A stretch of DNA of 64,000 nt from assembly GCF_946151055.1 (NCBI RefSeq), contig NZ_CAMGYZ010000004.1, positions 365,196 to 429,195 of the forward strand. The letters are read 5' to 3'. The notes beneath the pieces are model-generated. The model had not been told where the DNA came from, ran no database searches, and saw only the letters and a program-made list of their open reading frames with translations. Each line of letters begins with the position of its first letter. Within the stretch, counting starts at the first letter, position 1. The position numbers and the translations under genes are program-made. Positions 28,828-38,551 of the stretch are shown here, piece after piece. This DNA is from Bacillus sp. Marseille-Q3570 (GTDB lineage Bacteria; Bacillota; Bacilli; Bacillales; Fictibacillaceae).

Positions 28828-29038
28828 AGTACACCTAATGCTTCTATTTTTTGTAACACAGTATTATTATCTTTTCCATAATCAAAGGTTTTGTTATTCA
28901 TTTTTATTGGATTCTTCAAAATTCACTCTTTTTCCGATACGCAAGAGCCCCTACTTGCACACGGATCTCAAAACAAAAGTGAAATCATTTATGTGTTTGC
29001 GAGGAGAATTGTAGCAATGTTCGCGTTGAAACAGAATA
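28828..29038. other. Remainder of the dnaC-purA spacer
   Basis: With the purA leader, promoter and PurBoxes this completes a gene-free stretch of about 370 bases. An open frame on the plus strand (28891-29115) overlaps the dnaC end and lacks a ribosome site, so it is not called. Confidence 0.4.
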
Positions 29039-29065
29039 AGACAGAGCGATCGAATCGCTCTGTCT
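29039..29065 (-). terminator. Terminator after dnaC
   Basis: A perfect 11-bp stem AGACAGAGCGA / TCGCTCTGTCT with a 5-nt loop is followed on the minus strand by TATTCTGTTT. It abuts the dnaC stop codon and ends the yybS-gdpP-rplI-dnaC unit. Confidence 0.8.
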
Positions 29066-30430
29066 TTATGCCCCAGGCGGCATTTCATTCTCATCGAAAC
29101 GCCGTTCCAAATTGACGAATTTATTGTATTCTTTTACGAAAGCAAGTTCAACTGTTCCAACCGGGCCATTACGTTGCTTTGCGATGATGATTTCAATGAT
29201 GTCTTTGTTTTCACTTTCTTTATCATAATAATCATCACGATAAAGGAAAGCAATGATATCCGCATCCTGCTCGATACTTCCCGATTCACGTATATCAGAC
29301 ATCATTGGTCTTTTATCCTGTCTGGATTCCACTCCACGCGAGAGCTGGGATAGAGAGATGACAGGCACTTCAAGTTCACGTGCCAAACCTTTCAGTGAAC
29401 GTGAAATTTCTGATACTTCCTGCTGTCGGTTTTCTCCGGGCTTTCCACTTCCGAGGATCAATTGCATGTAATCGATCAGAATCATGCCAAGTCCTTTTTC
29501 TTGCTTTAAACGACGGCATTTTGCACGGATATCACTAACACGCACACCAGGTGTATCATCGATATAGATACCGGCATTTGAGAGGCTCCCCATCGCCATC
29601 GTGAGCTTTTGCCAGTCTTCAGGCTGCAGGTCCCCTGTACGGAGACGCTGTGCATCGATGTTACCTTCTGCACACAGCATACGCATGACGAGCTGTTCGG
29701 CTCCCATCTCTAAACTGAAGATAGCTATATTCTCATCCGTCTTCGTTGCGACGTTTTGTGCGATATTCAACGCAAAAGCCGTTTTACCAACAGATGGACG
29801 GGCTGCAACGATGATCAAATCATTTCGTTGGAAGCCAGCCGTGATCCGATCAAGCTCGACGAATCCTGTAGGGATACCAGTAATATCCCCTTTTTTATTT
29901 TGGAGCATTTCAATATTATCGTAGGCTTGGACGAGAACATCTTTTATCGATTTGAACACCCCGGTGTTTTTCCGTTGTGCAACTGCAAGTATATTCTTTT
30001 CTGCTTCATTCAAAATCTGTTCAACTTCATCTTCACGCGAATAACCGTTTGCTGCAATATCTGTTGCTGCCCGGATCAAACGTCTAAGCAAAGATTTCTC
30101 TTCGACGATCTGCCCGTAATACTCGATATTCGCGGCTGTTGGCACTGAATTGGCAAGGTCGCTTAAATACGATACCCCGCCTACTTCCTCCAGAAGCTTA
30201 CGGTCCTGTAATTCCGATGTGACTGTTACTAGATCAATAGGTTCCCCTTTTTCTGATAAATCGACCATCACAGAGAAAATTCGTTGATGACCCGCCCGAT
30301 AAAAATCCTCAGGCATCAGAAGCTCTGTTGCAGTCGTCAACGCTTCAGGCTCTAGAAAGACAGCCCCAAGGACTGCCTGTTCTGCTTCAATATTATGAGG
30401 AGGGATCCGATCTGAGAAAAGATCACTCAT
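29066..30430 (-). CDS. dnaC: Replicative DNA helicase
   Basis: This hexameric 5'-3' helicase unwinds the fork; it is named DnaC in Bacillus and DnaB in E. coli. The 454-residue protein has the N-terminal collar domain (PPHNIEAEQAVLGAVF), a linker and the RecA-like motor with Walker A ARPSVGKTAFALNIA (about 208-222), Walker B LGMILIDYMQLI and the arginine-rich RQQEVSEISRSLKGLARE segment. AGGAGG precedes the ATG. It follows rplI by 24 bases. Confidence 0.98.
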   Translation of the reverse strand: MSDLFSDRIPPHNIEAEQAVLGAVFLEPEALTTATELLMPEDFYRAGHQRIFSVMVDLSEKGEPIDLVTVTSELQDRKLLEEVGGVSYLSDLANSVPTAANIEYYGQIVEEKSLLRRLIRAATDIAANGYSREDEVEQILNEAEKNILAVAQRKNTGVFKSIKDVLVQAYDNIEMLQNKKGDITGIPTGFVELDRITAGFQRNDLIIVAARPSVGKTAFALNIAQNVATKTDENIAIFSLEMGAEQLVMRMLCAEGNIDAQRLRTGDLQPEDWQKLTMAMGSLSNAGIYIDDTPGVRVSDIRAKCRRLKQEKGLGMILIDYMQLILGSGKPGENRQQEVSEISRSLKGLARELEVPVISLSQLSRGVESRQDKRPMMSDIRESGSIEQDADIIAFLYRDDYYDKESENKDIIEIIIAKQRNGPVGTVELAFVKEYNKFVNLERRFDENEMPPGA

Positions 30431-30454
30431 TGCTTTTCCTCCTGTTCATTCCTA

Positions 30455-30901
30455 TTATTTCTGTTCTGTTACATGTACTTTCAAAGTAGCTGTTACTTCT
30501 GGGTGAAGTTTGATAGGTACATTCGTATATCCTAACGAACGGATTGGGTCTGAAAGTTCGATTTTCCGCTTATCAACTTTATAGTTCTTCTTTTTCAACT
30601 CAGCTGCAATTTGCTTGCTAGTGACTGAGCCGAATAAACGGCCGCCTTCACCTGCTTTGGTAGAGAGCTCAATCGTAAGCTTTTCCAACTCATCTTTGAG
30701 TTTGACAGCTTCGTGGCGTTCTTCTTCTGCTTGTTTCTTTTCACTTTCTTTCTTTTTCTCGAGTGTTTTCAGGTTGCCTTTATTCGCTTCCTTCGCAAGG
30801 TTGTTCGGGAATAGGTAGTTGCGTGCATACCCTTCCGAAACGTTCTTCACTTCACCTTGTTTTCCTTTACCCTTTACATCTTTGATAAAGATAACCTTCA
30901 T
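30455..30901 (-). CDS. rplI: Ribosomal protein bL9
   Basis: The 148-residue protein has the L9 N-terminal domain ([30 protein letters not shown]), the long connecting helix rich in K and E, and the C-terminal domain ending in [10 protein letters not shown]. It binds 23S rRNA near the L1 stalk base. Its ATG overlaps the gdpP stop codon by four bases (ATGA), so the two are translationally coupled. Confidence 0.98.
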   Translation of the reverse strand: MKVIFIKDVKGKGKQGEVKNVSEGYARNYLFPNNLAKEANKGNLKTLEKKKESEKKQAEEERHEAVKLKDELEKLTIELSTKAGEGGRLFGSVTSKQIAAELKKKNYKVDKRKIELSDPIRSLGYTNVPIKLHPEVTATLKVHVTEQK

Positions 30902-32871
30902 TCCTCGTCTCCCCCTTCAAAATATTGATCTATGATTTCTTTCAATTGTCGTTCAGCTTCATCAATCGTGACATCTTCTAATTGTGCTGCAGCATTTGTC
31001 AAATGACCGCCGCCATCAAGCTTTTCCATGATCATCTGTACATTGACGTCTCCGAGTGAGCGTGCACTGATACTGACTTTATCATCAATACGCCTTGAAA
31101 TTACAAACGATGCCAAAACCCCGGACATGGATAACAGCGTATCCGCAGCCTGGGCTATAAGGACTTGACCGTATTCTTCATCTTCTTCGCCCTTCGCGAC
31201 TGCAATTCCACCTTTATAAATGTGGGAGTTCTCAATCAATCTGGAACGTTTTACATACCGTTCGATGTCTTCTTTAAGAAACTTTTGCACAAGAATCGTA
31301 TCAGCCCCATGAGAGCGTAAGTAAGAAGCCGCATCAAATGTCCTTGACCCCGTCCGTAACGTGAAACTCTTCGTATCTACAATAATACCAGCTAATAAAG
31401 CAGTTGCCTCCAGGATTTCCATTTTTCTAAGTTTTGGTTGGTATTCTAGTAATTCGGTGACTAGCTCAGCCGTAGACGATGCATAGGGCTCCATGTACAC
31501 AAGTACTGGATCATCGATGAAATCTTCCCCGCGTCGGTGATGGTCGATGACGATCACCTTCTCAAGCTTATTAACGAGTTTCTCTTCAATGACGAGTGAT
31601 GGCTTATGGGTATCCACCACAACAAGGAGAGTGTTTGGCGTAGCCCGTTCCAGTGCTTCCTCAGGGGTGACAAAGTGTTCCCAAAGTTCTTCTTTTTCTT
31701 TAATTTCCTCCAGCAACCGTTGAATGCCGATATCGACATCATTCTGATCCAGTACGACACTGCATGGCTTCTCGTTGATGGTTGCTACTTTCAATATCCC
31801 GATACTAGCTCCCAGAGCATCCATATCCGGGTTTTTATGACCCATCACAATAACTTGATCGCTATCCAATACAAGCTCTGTGAGGGCATGTGAAATCACT
31901 CGTGCACGTACACGGGTGCGTTTTTCCATTGGATTCGTTTTCCCGCCATAGAAACGCACTTTCCCATTCGTCTGCTTGATCGCGACCTGGTCACCACCGC
32001 GTCCTAAAGCAAGATCCAAACTTGATTGGGCGAGCTGTCCTAGTTCCGGTAACAAAGCCGAACCACTACCGAGGCCGATACTCAAGGTCAGTGGAATATT
32101 CTGTTTTGAAGTAAGATCTCTCACTTCATCCAATAACGCGAATTTTGTTTTTTCAAGTTCAGCTAAAGTCCGTTGGTTCAATACAGCGATAAAACGTTCG
32201 GAAGAGGTCCCTTTCAGGAAAATACCGTAATCTGTCGCCCATTGATTCAAAATCGAAGTCACTTTACTGTTAATGTTACTGCGAACCTGATCGTTCATTC
32301 CCTGGGTCACTTCATCATAATTATCTAAAAAGATGAGACCTATGACGGTTTGTTCTTCATCATAAAGCCTTTCCACTTCCACTTGTTCTGTGACATCCGT
32401 AAAATACAGCAACCGCTCTTCCCTTTTCAGATAAACACGGTATTTCCGTTTATTCACCTTGATGATTTCTTCTTTTTCTTCACCTTTGATGAAGGGTACA
32501 AGCTCTTCAGAAATCAGGTTAAGGGAATTTCCAATGAACGATTCCTGTTCAATGATCGTTGTCAAATAAGGATTCGTCCATTCGATTTTATAATGTTCGT
32601 CGTAAAGGATGATCCCGATCGGCATTTCCATCAGGGCTTCTTCCCCTACTTTTTTCACGCGGTGCGAAAGCGTAGTAATATAATCTTCTATATTTGACCG
32701 GAATTCAATTTCCTTTATCAACGCAAAATAAACCGTCACTCCTAATATGACAAAAGCGACGATGCCCATTATCCAATTGTAATAGGTGATGATCCCTATG
32801 AACACAGCTAAAATTACAAGTAATAAAAGTATATGTAATTCCTGCCATCTCTTTTCAAAAAACTTCGGCAT
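30898..32871 (-). CDS. gdpP: Cyclic-di-AMP phosphodiesterase GdpP (YybT)
   Basis: GdpP hydrolyses cyclic di-AMP and so adjusts potassium, wall stress and beta-lactam tolerance. The 657-residue protein has two N-terminal membrane segments (about 12-30 and 34-52), a PAS domain (about 80-165), a degenerate GGDEF domain (about 170-300) and a DHH/DHHA1 domain with [13 protein letters not shown] (about 344-356), VVDTHKPS and [11 protein letters not shown], which hold the manganese ligands. It sits between yybS and rplI, as in other Bacillaceae. Confidence 0.97.
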   Translation of the reverse strand: MPKFFEKRWQELHILLLLVILAVFIGIITYYNWIMGIVAFVILGVTVYFALIKEIEFRSNIEDYITTLSHRVKKVGEEALMEMPIGIILYDEHYKIEWTNPYLTTIIEQESFIGNSLNLISEELVPFIKGEEKEEIIKVNKRKYRVYLKREERLLYFTDVTEQVEVERLYDEEQTVIGLIFLDNYDEVTQGMNDQVRSNINSKVTSILNQWATDYGIFLKGTSSERFIAVLNQRTLAELEKTKFALLDEVRDLTSKQNIPLTLSIGLGSGSALLPELGQLAQSSLDLALGRGGDQVAIKQTNGKVRFYGGKTNPMEKRTRVRARVISHALTELVLDSDQVIVMGHKNPDMDALGASIGILKVATINEKPCSVVLDQNDVDIGIQRLLEEIKEKEELWEHFVTPEEALERATPNTLLVVVDTHKPSLVIEEKLVNKLEKVIVIDHHRRGEDFIDDPVLVYMEPYASSTAELVTELLEYQPKLRKMEILEATALLAGIIVDTKSFTLRTGSRTFDAASYLRSHGADTILVQKFLKEDIERYVKRSRLIENSHIYKGGIAVAKGEEDEEYGQVLIAQAADTLLSMSGVLASFVISRRIDDKVSISARSLGDVNVQMIMEKLDGGGHLTNAAAQLEDVTIDEAERQLKEIIDQYFEGGDEE

Positions 32872-32883
32872 GATGGTCAGCTC

Positions 32884-33819
32884 CTACGCTTCAGGCTTTA
32901 TCCGTTTTCTTAAATCAAACCCTAAGTCAATTATACCTAAGATTCGTACCACATGTAATCCCACAGGTATGATAAAAAGGCTTATGGTAACAAGTACCGG
33001 TATCGTCTTCCCTTTTTTCTTCACCCAGAAATAGAAATAGATGAATGCCAATCCCTGGATAGCGAGGACGATTTCCAAAACAATATATAAATTCATCGTG
33101 ACGATATAAAGGGCCGATCCTTGTTCTGGATCCGTCATATAAAGCAAAATCGTTGCAAGATAATACCAGATGATGCTTTTTGGAAACGACCAATTCCGGA
33201 ACGGCTCCCAATGTGGAACATCAACTTTAAACCTTTTCATGATCAAGTTGGTCACAAAAATAGATGCTAAGGCAAACACCACCGATAAGATAACAAACAA
33301 TGCCGGTATGAGATATGGGACGATTTCTACGAGTTCCCTCAGTTGTTGAATGGTCGATTCAGCATCGCCACCCATTACACCACTGAATTTTTCCGTTAGA
33401 GCGATCGTCTCCTCAATCGATTGTTTCATTGTATCAATCAAGTTGATCTCTAATAAAAGGATACTAACGACATAGATTAAAATGAAATTTGCAAGGTAGG
33501 TCAATGCCGCTCCTGCCAAAAGACCGAAAGCGGAAGTCTTCTTCCTGTAAAGATGCCCCATGACTACTCCAACTGAGCCAAACAAAATCGGGACATTGAT
33601 GGCAGTGACAGTACCTAAAATGATCGTCAATACCATCGTCGTCAGCACAAATACCAGACTTTTTTTCAACCCATGTCGTACTGTATAAATCGCATAGGGT
33701 AATGAGAGTAAAAAAATCGTAAATAAGGATAATACCGGTATGAAAAGTGTTATTAGAAATAATACAGCATAAAGAGAAGCGAGTATAGCCCCTTCTGTTA
33801 AAGCTCTTGTTCGATTCAC
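32884..33819 (-). CDS. yybS: DUF2232 membrane protein YybS
   Basis: The 311-residue integral membrane protein begins MNRTRALTEGAILASLYAVLFLITLFIPVLS and has about eight hydrophobic segments with a basic C terminus, typical of YybS/DUF2232. The N-terminal part resembles substrate-capture subunits of ECF transporters, but no transport role has been shown to my knowledge. It is the first gene of the yybS-gdpP-rplI-dnaC unit, 12 bases before gdpP. Confidence 0.92.
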   Translation of the reverse strand: MNRTRALTEGAILASLYAVLFLITLFIPVLSLFTIFLLSLPYAIYTVRHGLKKSLVFVLTTMVLTIILGTVTAINVPILFGSVGVVMGHLYRKKTSAFGLLAGAALTYLANFILIYVVSILLLEINLIDTMKQSIEETIALTEKFSGVMGGDAESTIQQLRELVEIVPYLIPALFVILSVVFALASIFVTNLIMKRFKVDVPHWEPFRNWSFPKSIIWYYLATILLYMTDPEQGSALYIVTMNLYIVLEIVLAIQGLAFIYFYFWVKKKGKTIPVLVTISLFIIPVGLHVVRILGIIDLGFDLRKRIKPEA

Positions 33820-33925
33820 GATGTCACCTCATCTGTAACTTAAATCCTTTTCTATTGTATGGGTTAATCAGTTCGTGTTCAAATATTAGTGGCTACCCTG
33901 AAAGAAATATTCCTTACTGTCCATC

Positions 33926-34621
33926 CTAGCCTAGAAATTGTGGATTTATCCTTTCTTCACGTACTTCGCCATCCTTTAAAACCAAGCTATAAGCAAATGT
34001 CTTCTTCCTAGAGGAAATGATATGCTCAAGTTTTCCATTTATATAATGAAGAGCAACTCCATCATCTGCTGCTATTCCTTCCTTTAAGGTTCCAGCCTTT
34101 AGATGGTGATGGAATGCCGGCCGACGTGCTTCCTCTCCATCATAATGCGGACAATGACTCCCCCTCAGGAACCCCAAGCATGTAATCGGTGAAATCTTAT
34201 CTGGGAATGAATCGGTCAGTCCTTCTTCAAACCAACAGATGGATCCGGCACTAAGTCCCGCTAATACGTTTCCTTTTTTCCAAGAACGATATATGATTGC
34301 ATCAAGTCCCCATTCTTTCCAAAGTGCTAGTAAATTCTTTGTATTGCCTCCACCTACATAAATGATATCTTGTTCCATCACGAATGTTTCCAGCGAACGT
34401 GGAGGTTTATAAAGTGATAGATACGTCGGTTGGCAGGATAAGGTTTCAAATGCACGCATGAACCTTTCGATATAACCATCAGCATCTCCACTAGCTGTCG
34501 GGAGAAAACAGATTTTCGGACGATTCTTTCCTGTCTGAGCCAAAATGTATTCGTCGAGAAGCAGATTATCGGGTTCCATTGAAAACCCGCCACCACCCAT
34601 GGCAATGATGTGTGTATCCAT
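33926..34621 (-). CDS. S51-family peptidase (PepE/cyanophycinase-like)
   Basis: The 231-residue protein has a GMGGGGFS-like N-terminal strand (IIAMGGGGFSM), the IYVGGGNTKNLL loop and the nucleophile elbow LAGLSAGSICWF, the serine of which is the S51 catalytic residue. Related to aspartyl dipeptidase PepE and to B. subtilis YgaJ. It probably cleaves a small acidic peptide. I chose the ATG at 34621, nine bases after AAAAGG; an upstream ATG (34639) has no ribosome site. It does not seem part of the yybS unit. Confidence 0.88.
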   Translation of the reverse strand: MDTHIIAMGGGGFSMEPDNLLLDEYILAQTGKNRPKICFLPTASGDADGYIERFMRAFETLSCQPTYLSLYKPPRSLETFVMEQDIIYVGGGNTKNLLALWKEWGLDAIIYRSWKKGNVLAGLSAGSICWFEEGLTDSFPDKISPITCLGFLRGSHCPHYDGEEARRPAFHHHLKAGTLKEGIAADDGVALHYINGKLEHIISSRKKTFAYSLVLKDGEVREERINPQFLG

Positions 34622-35081
34622 CTCTTCAATCCTTTTCATTAGAATCTATAACATGATACTTTCAATACTTAGCTCCCATCTCCTTTAAATTAATTTTATA
34701 TATGTATACAATAGGTTCATTTTGTTATGACTTAGTAAATGAAAAAAGACCCGCCCAGAATGGACATAGTCCTTCATCAAATGTGAAAACCTTGGAGCAG
34801 CTAATAGAAACATGTGCCTGGAAGCCGGTTATATGATCATCGTGTGTCAAGCGATAGAGGACCCTTTTCACTGGAGCTTCGGATGAGGGTTCATTAAAGG
34901 AGAATGAGGGGCTTCCATTCCATGAACGATTAGCTGACTCACACTACATAGTATGTAAAACGGACAAGTCTGTTTGGACAAGTGTTGATGCCTTTAGCAC
35001 ATTTTTATTCCGTTTATTGTAGGAGTATGTAACGAGCATACCGAATAAGGAAGTATCTACATAGAAATAAGGAGAATGTGC
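34622..35081. other. Gene-free divergent spacer
   Basis: About 460 bases between the S51 peptidase gene and a TmrB-like gene hold no credible gene. The sequence reads like ordinary AT-rich spacer with a few short inverted repeats. A possible decayed gene could not be shown. Confidence 0.4.
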
Positions 35082-35606
35082 ATGATCATCTTGATAAATG
35101 GTGCGTTCGGAGTTGGAAAGACAACCGTTGCCGAAAAGCTTACGTCCAAACTGGAAAACAGCATGATTTTCGATCCCGAAGAAGTTGGTTACATGCTGAG
35201 AAACATCGTAACGGACGACATCAAGCTTCTTCATGAAAAAACGGATGATTTCCAAGATATCCAACTTTGGAAATCGTTAACCGTTCACATTGCTGGCCTT
35301 TTGAAAAATACATATGGAAAAGACCTGATCATACCGATGACGATTCATAATAAATCTTATTTCCACTATATATTAGCTGGATTAACTGATATTGATGAGA
35401 GTACCTATCACTTCTGTCTCACTGCAGATCGGGAAACAATTCATGATAGATTGAGATCAAGAGGAGAAACTGAAGGCAATTGGTGTTTTCAACAGACTGA
35501 AAAGTGCCTCACTTCCTACCAAGACCCCTGCTTTCAGGCTTTCATCCAAACTGAGGATTTAAGTTTGGATGAAATTACGGAAATAATAAAAAAAGCAGTG
35601 GGATAA
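35082..35606 (+). CDS. TmrB-like P-loop ATPase
   Basis: This 174-residue P-loop protein begins MIILINGAFGVGKTTVAEKL (Walker A GAFGVGKT), then has FDPEEVGYMLRNIV, DFQDIQLWKSL, a LIIPMTI strand and RLRSRGE. These match the tunicamycin-resistance protein TmrB of B. subtilis in order and spacing, although overall identity appears moderate. It could be an antibiotic-resistance or small-molecule kinase-like protein; substrate is not known. The ATG at 35082 has AAGGAG seven bases upstream. It interrupts the rightmost part of a conserved leftward block and points against it. Confidence 0.75.
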   Translation: MIILINGAFGVGKTTVAEKLTSKLENSMIFDPEEVGYMLRNIVTDDIKLLHEKTDDFQDIQLWKSLTVHIAGLLKNTYGKDLIIPMTIHNKSYFHYILAGLTDIDESTYHFCLTADRETIHDRLRSRGETEGNWCFQQTEKCLTSYQDPCFQAFIQTEDLSLDEITEIIKKAVG

Positions 35607-35623
35607 TAAAGTCCCGCTGCTTT
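35592..35623. terminator. Bidirectional terminator between tmrB-like gene and rpsR
   Basis: The stem AAAGCAGTGGGA / TCCCGCTGCTTT with one G-T pair has A and T runs on both sides. It lies between two convergent stop codons and can end both transcripts. Confidence 0.85.
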
Positions 35624-35630
35624 TTCATAT

Positions 35631-35858
35631 CTACTCAGCAGAGTAAGGAAGCAATGCCATTTGACGGGCACGCTTGATTGCTCTTGTCAATTGGCGTTGA
35701 TACTTCGCAGAAGTTCCAGTTACACGACGTGGAAGAATTTTTCCACGCTCGGAAACGAAACGCTTAAGAAGATCAACATCCTTATAGTCGATGTAAGTGA
35801 TTTGGTTCACTGTGAAAAAGCAAACCTTTTTACGCTTTCTACGTCCTGGACGAGGCAT
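35631..35858 (-). CDS. rpsR: Ribosomal protein bS18
   Basis: The 75-residue protein has the bS18 core [21 protein letters not shown] and [15 protein letters not shown]. It pairs with bS6 on the 30S platform. It is the last gene of the rpsF-ssbA-rpsR operon. The N-terminal [13 protein letters not shown] keeps a single cysteine instead of a zinc-binding set. Confidence 0.98.
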   Translation of the reverse strand: MPRPGRRKRKKVCFFTVNQITYIDYKDVDLLKRFVSERGKILPRRVTGTSAKYQRQLTRAIKRARQMALLPYSAE

Positions 35859-35913
35859 TCAAAACCCTCCTTTACATTTTTGTTAATCGCTCATTTATGA
35901 TCGTTGATGTCCA

Positions 35914-36447
35914 TCAGAACGGTAAATCGTCATCTGAGATGTCGATTGGTTTACCATCATTTGCGAAAGGATCATCATTAAAGTCGTTTTTACGGTTCTG
36001 ATTGCCACCGCCGAAATTCTGATTGCCAGAATTTCCGTAGCCTCCTCCTTGGCTTCCTTGTCCAGCGAAAGGATTATCCTGATCTCGATAGCCACCTTGA
36101 TTAGATGAACCTGATCCAGATCCTGATCCCTTAGGCTCAAGGAATTGAACACTTTCTGCCATTACTTCGGTTACGTACACTCGACGACCTTCATTATTAT
36201 CGTAAGAACGTGTTTGCAAACGGCCATCTACACCAGCCAAGCTTCCCTTTTTCAAGAAATTAGCTGCGTTTTCTGCTTGTCTGCGCCATACCACGATATT
36301 TATGAAATCCGCTTCACGATCCCCTTGTTGATTCGTGAAAGGACGGTTAACCGCCAGTGTAAAGTTTGCTACGGCCACGCCATTCGGTGTGTAACGCAGC
36401 TCCGGATCTTTCGTTAGCCGGCCGACAAGAATAATGCGGTTGATCAA
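35914..36447 (-). CDS. ssbA: Single-stranded DNA-binding protein
   Basis: SSB coats single-stranded DNA at forks and recruits partners through its C-terminal tip. The 177-residue protein has an OB-fold ([20 protein letters not shown] to about residue 110), a Gly/Asn/Gln-rich linker and the acidic tip DISDDDLPF. The start is the TTG at 36447, eight bases after AAGGAG; a GTG nine bases upstream overlaps the ribosome site. It lies between rpsF and rpsR. Confidence 0.97.
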   Translation of the reverse strand: MINRIILVGRLTKDPELRYTPNGVAVANFTLAVNRPFTNQQGDREADFINIVVWRRQAENAANFLKKGSLAGVDGRLQTRSYDNNEGRRVYVTEVMAESVQFLEPKGSGSGSGSSNQGGYRDQDNPFAGQGSQGGGYGNSGNQNFGGGNQNRKNDFNDDPFANDGKPIDISDDDLPF

Positions 36448-36464
36448 CAGAACCACTCCTTAAA

Positions 36465-36755
36465 TTACTGCTGTTCGTTTACGATTGTCATAAAACGAAG
36501 AACGCTATCGTCGATCTTCATTAGACGGTCAAATTCGTTAATAGCTTCAGTTTCTGCATTTACATACATAACTGTATAGAAGCCATCACGGAAATCATTG
36601 ATTTCATAAGCAAGACGACGCTTACCCATGTCATCAACTTTTTCGATTTCAGCACCGTTATCAGTGAGGATATTTTGAGCCTTTTCAGTTACAGCTTTCT
36701 TAGCATCCTCTTCTAGATTCGGGCGCAGAATGTACATGATTTCATATCTACGCAT
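36465..36755 (-). CDS. rpsF: Ribosomal protein bS6
   Basis: The 96-residue protein begins [17 protein letters not shown] and ends [15 protein letters not shown], the standard bS6 ferredoxin-like fold that dimerises with bS18. The ATG at 36755 follows GGGAGGTG by six bases; a GTG three codons upstream lies in the ribosome site. It leads the rpsF-ssbA-rpsR operon, preceded by a promoter and an RNA leader likely to bind S6:S18. Confidence 0.98.
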   Translation of the reverse strand: MRRYEIMYILRPNLEEDAKKAVTEKAQNILTDNGAEIEKVDDMGKRRLAYEINDFRDGFYTVMYVNAETEAINEFDRLMKIDDSVLRFMTIVNEQQ

Positions 36756-36838
36756 TCCGGTCACCTCCCTTTGGTCTTAGCGGCTTTTACTCTTGTAAAA
36801 GCAAGGAGAGTCAATTATCTGAACAATAATAACTCACA
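36756..36838 (-). promoter_or_regulatory. Candidate S6:S18-binding mRNA leader
   Basis: The leader RNA has a hairpin (GCTTTTAC / GTAAAAGC) followed by CCGCTAAGACC and the ribosome site GGGAGGTGACCGG, placing CCG-containing sequences beside the start codon. In many bacteria an rpsF leader with a CCG-bearing bulge binds the S6:S18 complex to repress the operon. Placement and the CCG sequences support this; the exact fold was not computed. Confidence 0.6.
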
Positions 36839-36845
36839 CCGACTC

Positions 36846-36874
36846 ATTATAGCAAAAAGTCCAAGCTCAAACAA
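36846..36874 (-). promoter_or_regulatory. rpsF operon promoter
   Basis: On the minus strand TTGTTT (36869-36874) and a consensus TATAAT (36846-36851) are separated by 17 bases. Transcription would begin near 36838, giving an 80-base leader. Confidence 0.75.
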
Positions 36875-36984
36875 GGGGGTTTCGTGATTCCAAACCGTTA
36901 AGTGTTTTGATTCTTCACTTTTCAACTAAACGTGGCAGACAATTGTTATTTTTCTGAGGCTAGAGTTTCTGTGTGGAGGCATTT

Positions 36985-37240
36985 CCTGAGCATAACGGAT
37001 TTCAATGGATATTAGAGGACACCTGTTCCGTTATCTGTGACAAAAAGGGGTATTTCAAAAAAATAGAGGACATCTGTTCCTCTATTTGGGTGAAAAGCCA
37101 CTGATTTTCAATGCTTTCCAGCAAATAAGGTTTCTGATGTCCTCTATTTTTGCAAAACATGACGTTTTAGTCTAAATAAGGTCTCCTGTGTCCACTAAAT
37201 CCATACCGTGGCATCCTCTATATCCTGTCCGCTAAAAATC
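36985..37240. repeat. Cluster of related small hairpins with differing stems
   Basis: Hairpin 36992-37034 has stem ATAACGGA / TCCGTTAT; hairpin 37063-37085 has stem ATAGAGGA / TCCTCTAT around the 7-nt loop CATCTGT. The word TAGAGGACAxCTG occurs three times (37012, 37064, and inverted near 37135), with a weaker inverted copy near 37186. With the rpsF leader this fills a gene-free region of about 500 bases between ychF and rpsF. Confidence 0.7.
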
Positions 37241-37259
37241 GTGTCATTTAAGCTGGTCT

Positions 37260-38357
37260 TTAAACGTTAAAGCGGAAGTGGATGACGTCTCCATCCAAAA
37301 CAACATAGTCTTTTCCTTCTAAACGGACTTTTCCATTCTCACGTGCGATTGCCATTGAACCTGCTTCTACGAGTGCATCATAAGAAACGACTTCTGCACG
37401 GATGAATCCACGTTCGAAGTCAGTATGGATGATTCCTGCCGCTTGCGGTGCTTTCGTTCCCTGCCTAAACGTCCAAGCTCTTACTTCCTGTTCACCAGCC
37501 GTGAAATACGTAGCTAGACCAAGTAGATTGTAAGCTGCACGGATCAATTGGTCCAATCCGCTTTCCTCAATTCCTAGCTCTTCCAGGAAAGCTTCCTTTT
37601 CTTCTCCATCTAGTTCAGCAATCTCTGATTCAACTTTCGCACTGATAACAATCACTTCTGCATTTTCGTTGGCTGCATAATTCCTAACACGTTCAACAAG
37701 GTCATTACCGCCTTCAAGTAAGTCGTCTTCTCCTACATTCGCTACATACAGGACAGGTTTCATGGTAAGTAGATGCAGACCATGTACGAATTTCTTTTCT
37801 TCTTTCGTCAATTCTACACTTCGAGCTGGCTTCTCCTCTTCAAAAGCGATCTTCAATTTTGATAAGACTTCGAATTCATACGATGCTTCTTTATCTTTTT
37901 GGCGTGCCAATTTTTCCACTCGTGTAATTCTTTTCTCTACCGTTTCCATATCAGCGAAGATCAGTTCCAGGTTTATCGTTTCGATATCATCGATCGGATC
38001 GACTTTCCCTGATACGTGCGTGATGTTATCATCCTCAAAACAACGGACGACATGGGAAATTGCATCGACTTGACGAATGTGGGATAAGAATTGGTTCCCA
38101 AGCCCTTCCCCTTTACTTGCCCCTTTTACGATCCCGGCAATATCAGTGAATTCAAAATGTGTCGGTACTGTTTTTTTCGGATTCACCAGTTCAGTCAGTT
38201 TCTGTAAACGATGATCAGGTACATCTACAATCCCTACGTTCGGATCGATCGTACAAAACGGATAGTTCGCACTTTCCGCACCAGCCTGTGTGATCGCATT
38301 GAATAAAGTCGATTTTCCTACATTCGGCAATCCCACGATTCCAGTTGTTAAAGCCAT
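37260..38357 (-). CDS. ychF: Redox-regulated ribosome-associated ATPase YchF
   Basis: YchF (OLA1) is an Obg-related P-loop protein that prefers ATP and binds ribosomes. The 365-residue product has GLPNVGKSTLFNAIT at the N terminus, DIAGIVKGASKGEGLGNQFL (G3 region), a coiled-coil insertion (about 130-200) and the C-terminal TGS domain with FRQGTKAPQAAGIIHTDFERGFIRAEV. It is upstream of rpsF in the same direction, but 500 bases of spacer and a separate promoter intervene. Confidence 0.97.
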   Translation of the reverse strand: MALTTGIVGLPNVGKSTLFNAITQAGAESANYPFCTIDPNVGIVDVPDHRLQKLTELVNPKKTVPTHFEFTDIAGIVKGASKGEGLGNQFLSHIRQVDAISHVVRCFEDDNITHVSGKVDPIDDIETINLELIFADMETVEKRITRVEKLARQKDKEASYEFEVLSKLKIAFEEEKPARSVELTKEEKKFVHGLHLLTMKPVLYVANVGEDDLLEGGNDLVERVRNYAANENAEVIVISAKVESEIAELDGEEKEAFLEELGIEESGLDQLIRAAYNLLGLATYFTAGEQEVRAWTFRQGTKAPQAAGIIHTDFERGFIRAEVVSYDALVEAGSMAIARENGKVRLEGKDYVVLDGDVIHFRFNV

Positions 38358-38489
38358 CTATATACACTCCTTTGGTTGTCCACCTGTTATACATCCTTTC
38401 CAATTATAGAGAGAAGTGCTGAAAAAGACAAGAGTCGAAAGCGCGTCCGATCCACTCATCCGTTCGGTTATTACCGTTGTGAGGTATGA

Positions 38490-38505
38490 TGTTCCACGTG
38501 AAACA
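38490..38505. promoter_or_regulatory. parS site 1
   Basis: TGTTCCACGTGAAACA differs at one base from the Bacillus parS consensus TGTTTCACGTGAAACA and keeps the inner palindrome CACGTG. It lies between ychF and the DUF951 gene. Confidence 0.9.
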
Positions 38506-38551
38506 TCCACGCCATACCTGACGCCAAAATTAAAAAGCAAGCCTCGATGGC

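Noticed and set aside
28891..29115. Plus-strand frame upstream of purA
   Set aside because: It overlaps the dnaC terminator and the end of dnaC on the other strand and has no ribosome site.
34944..35264. Minus-strand frame opposite the TmrB-like gene
   Set aside because: Antisense to a gene with clear P-loop features; low-complexity translation.
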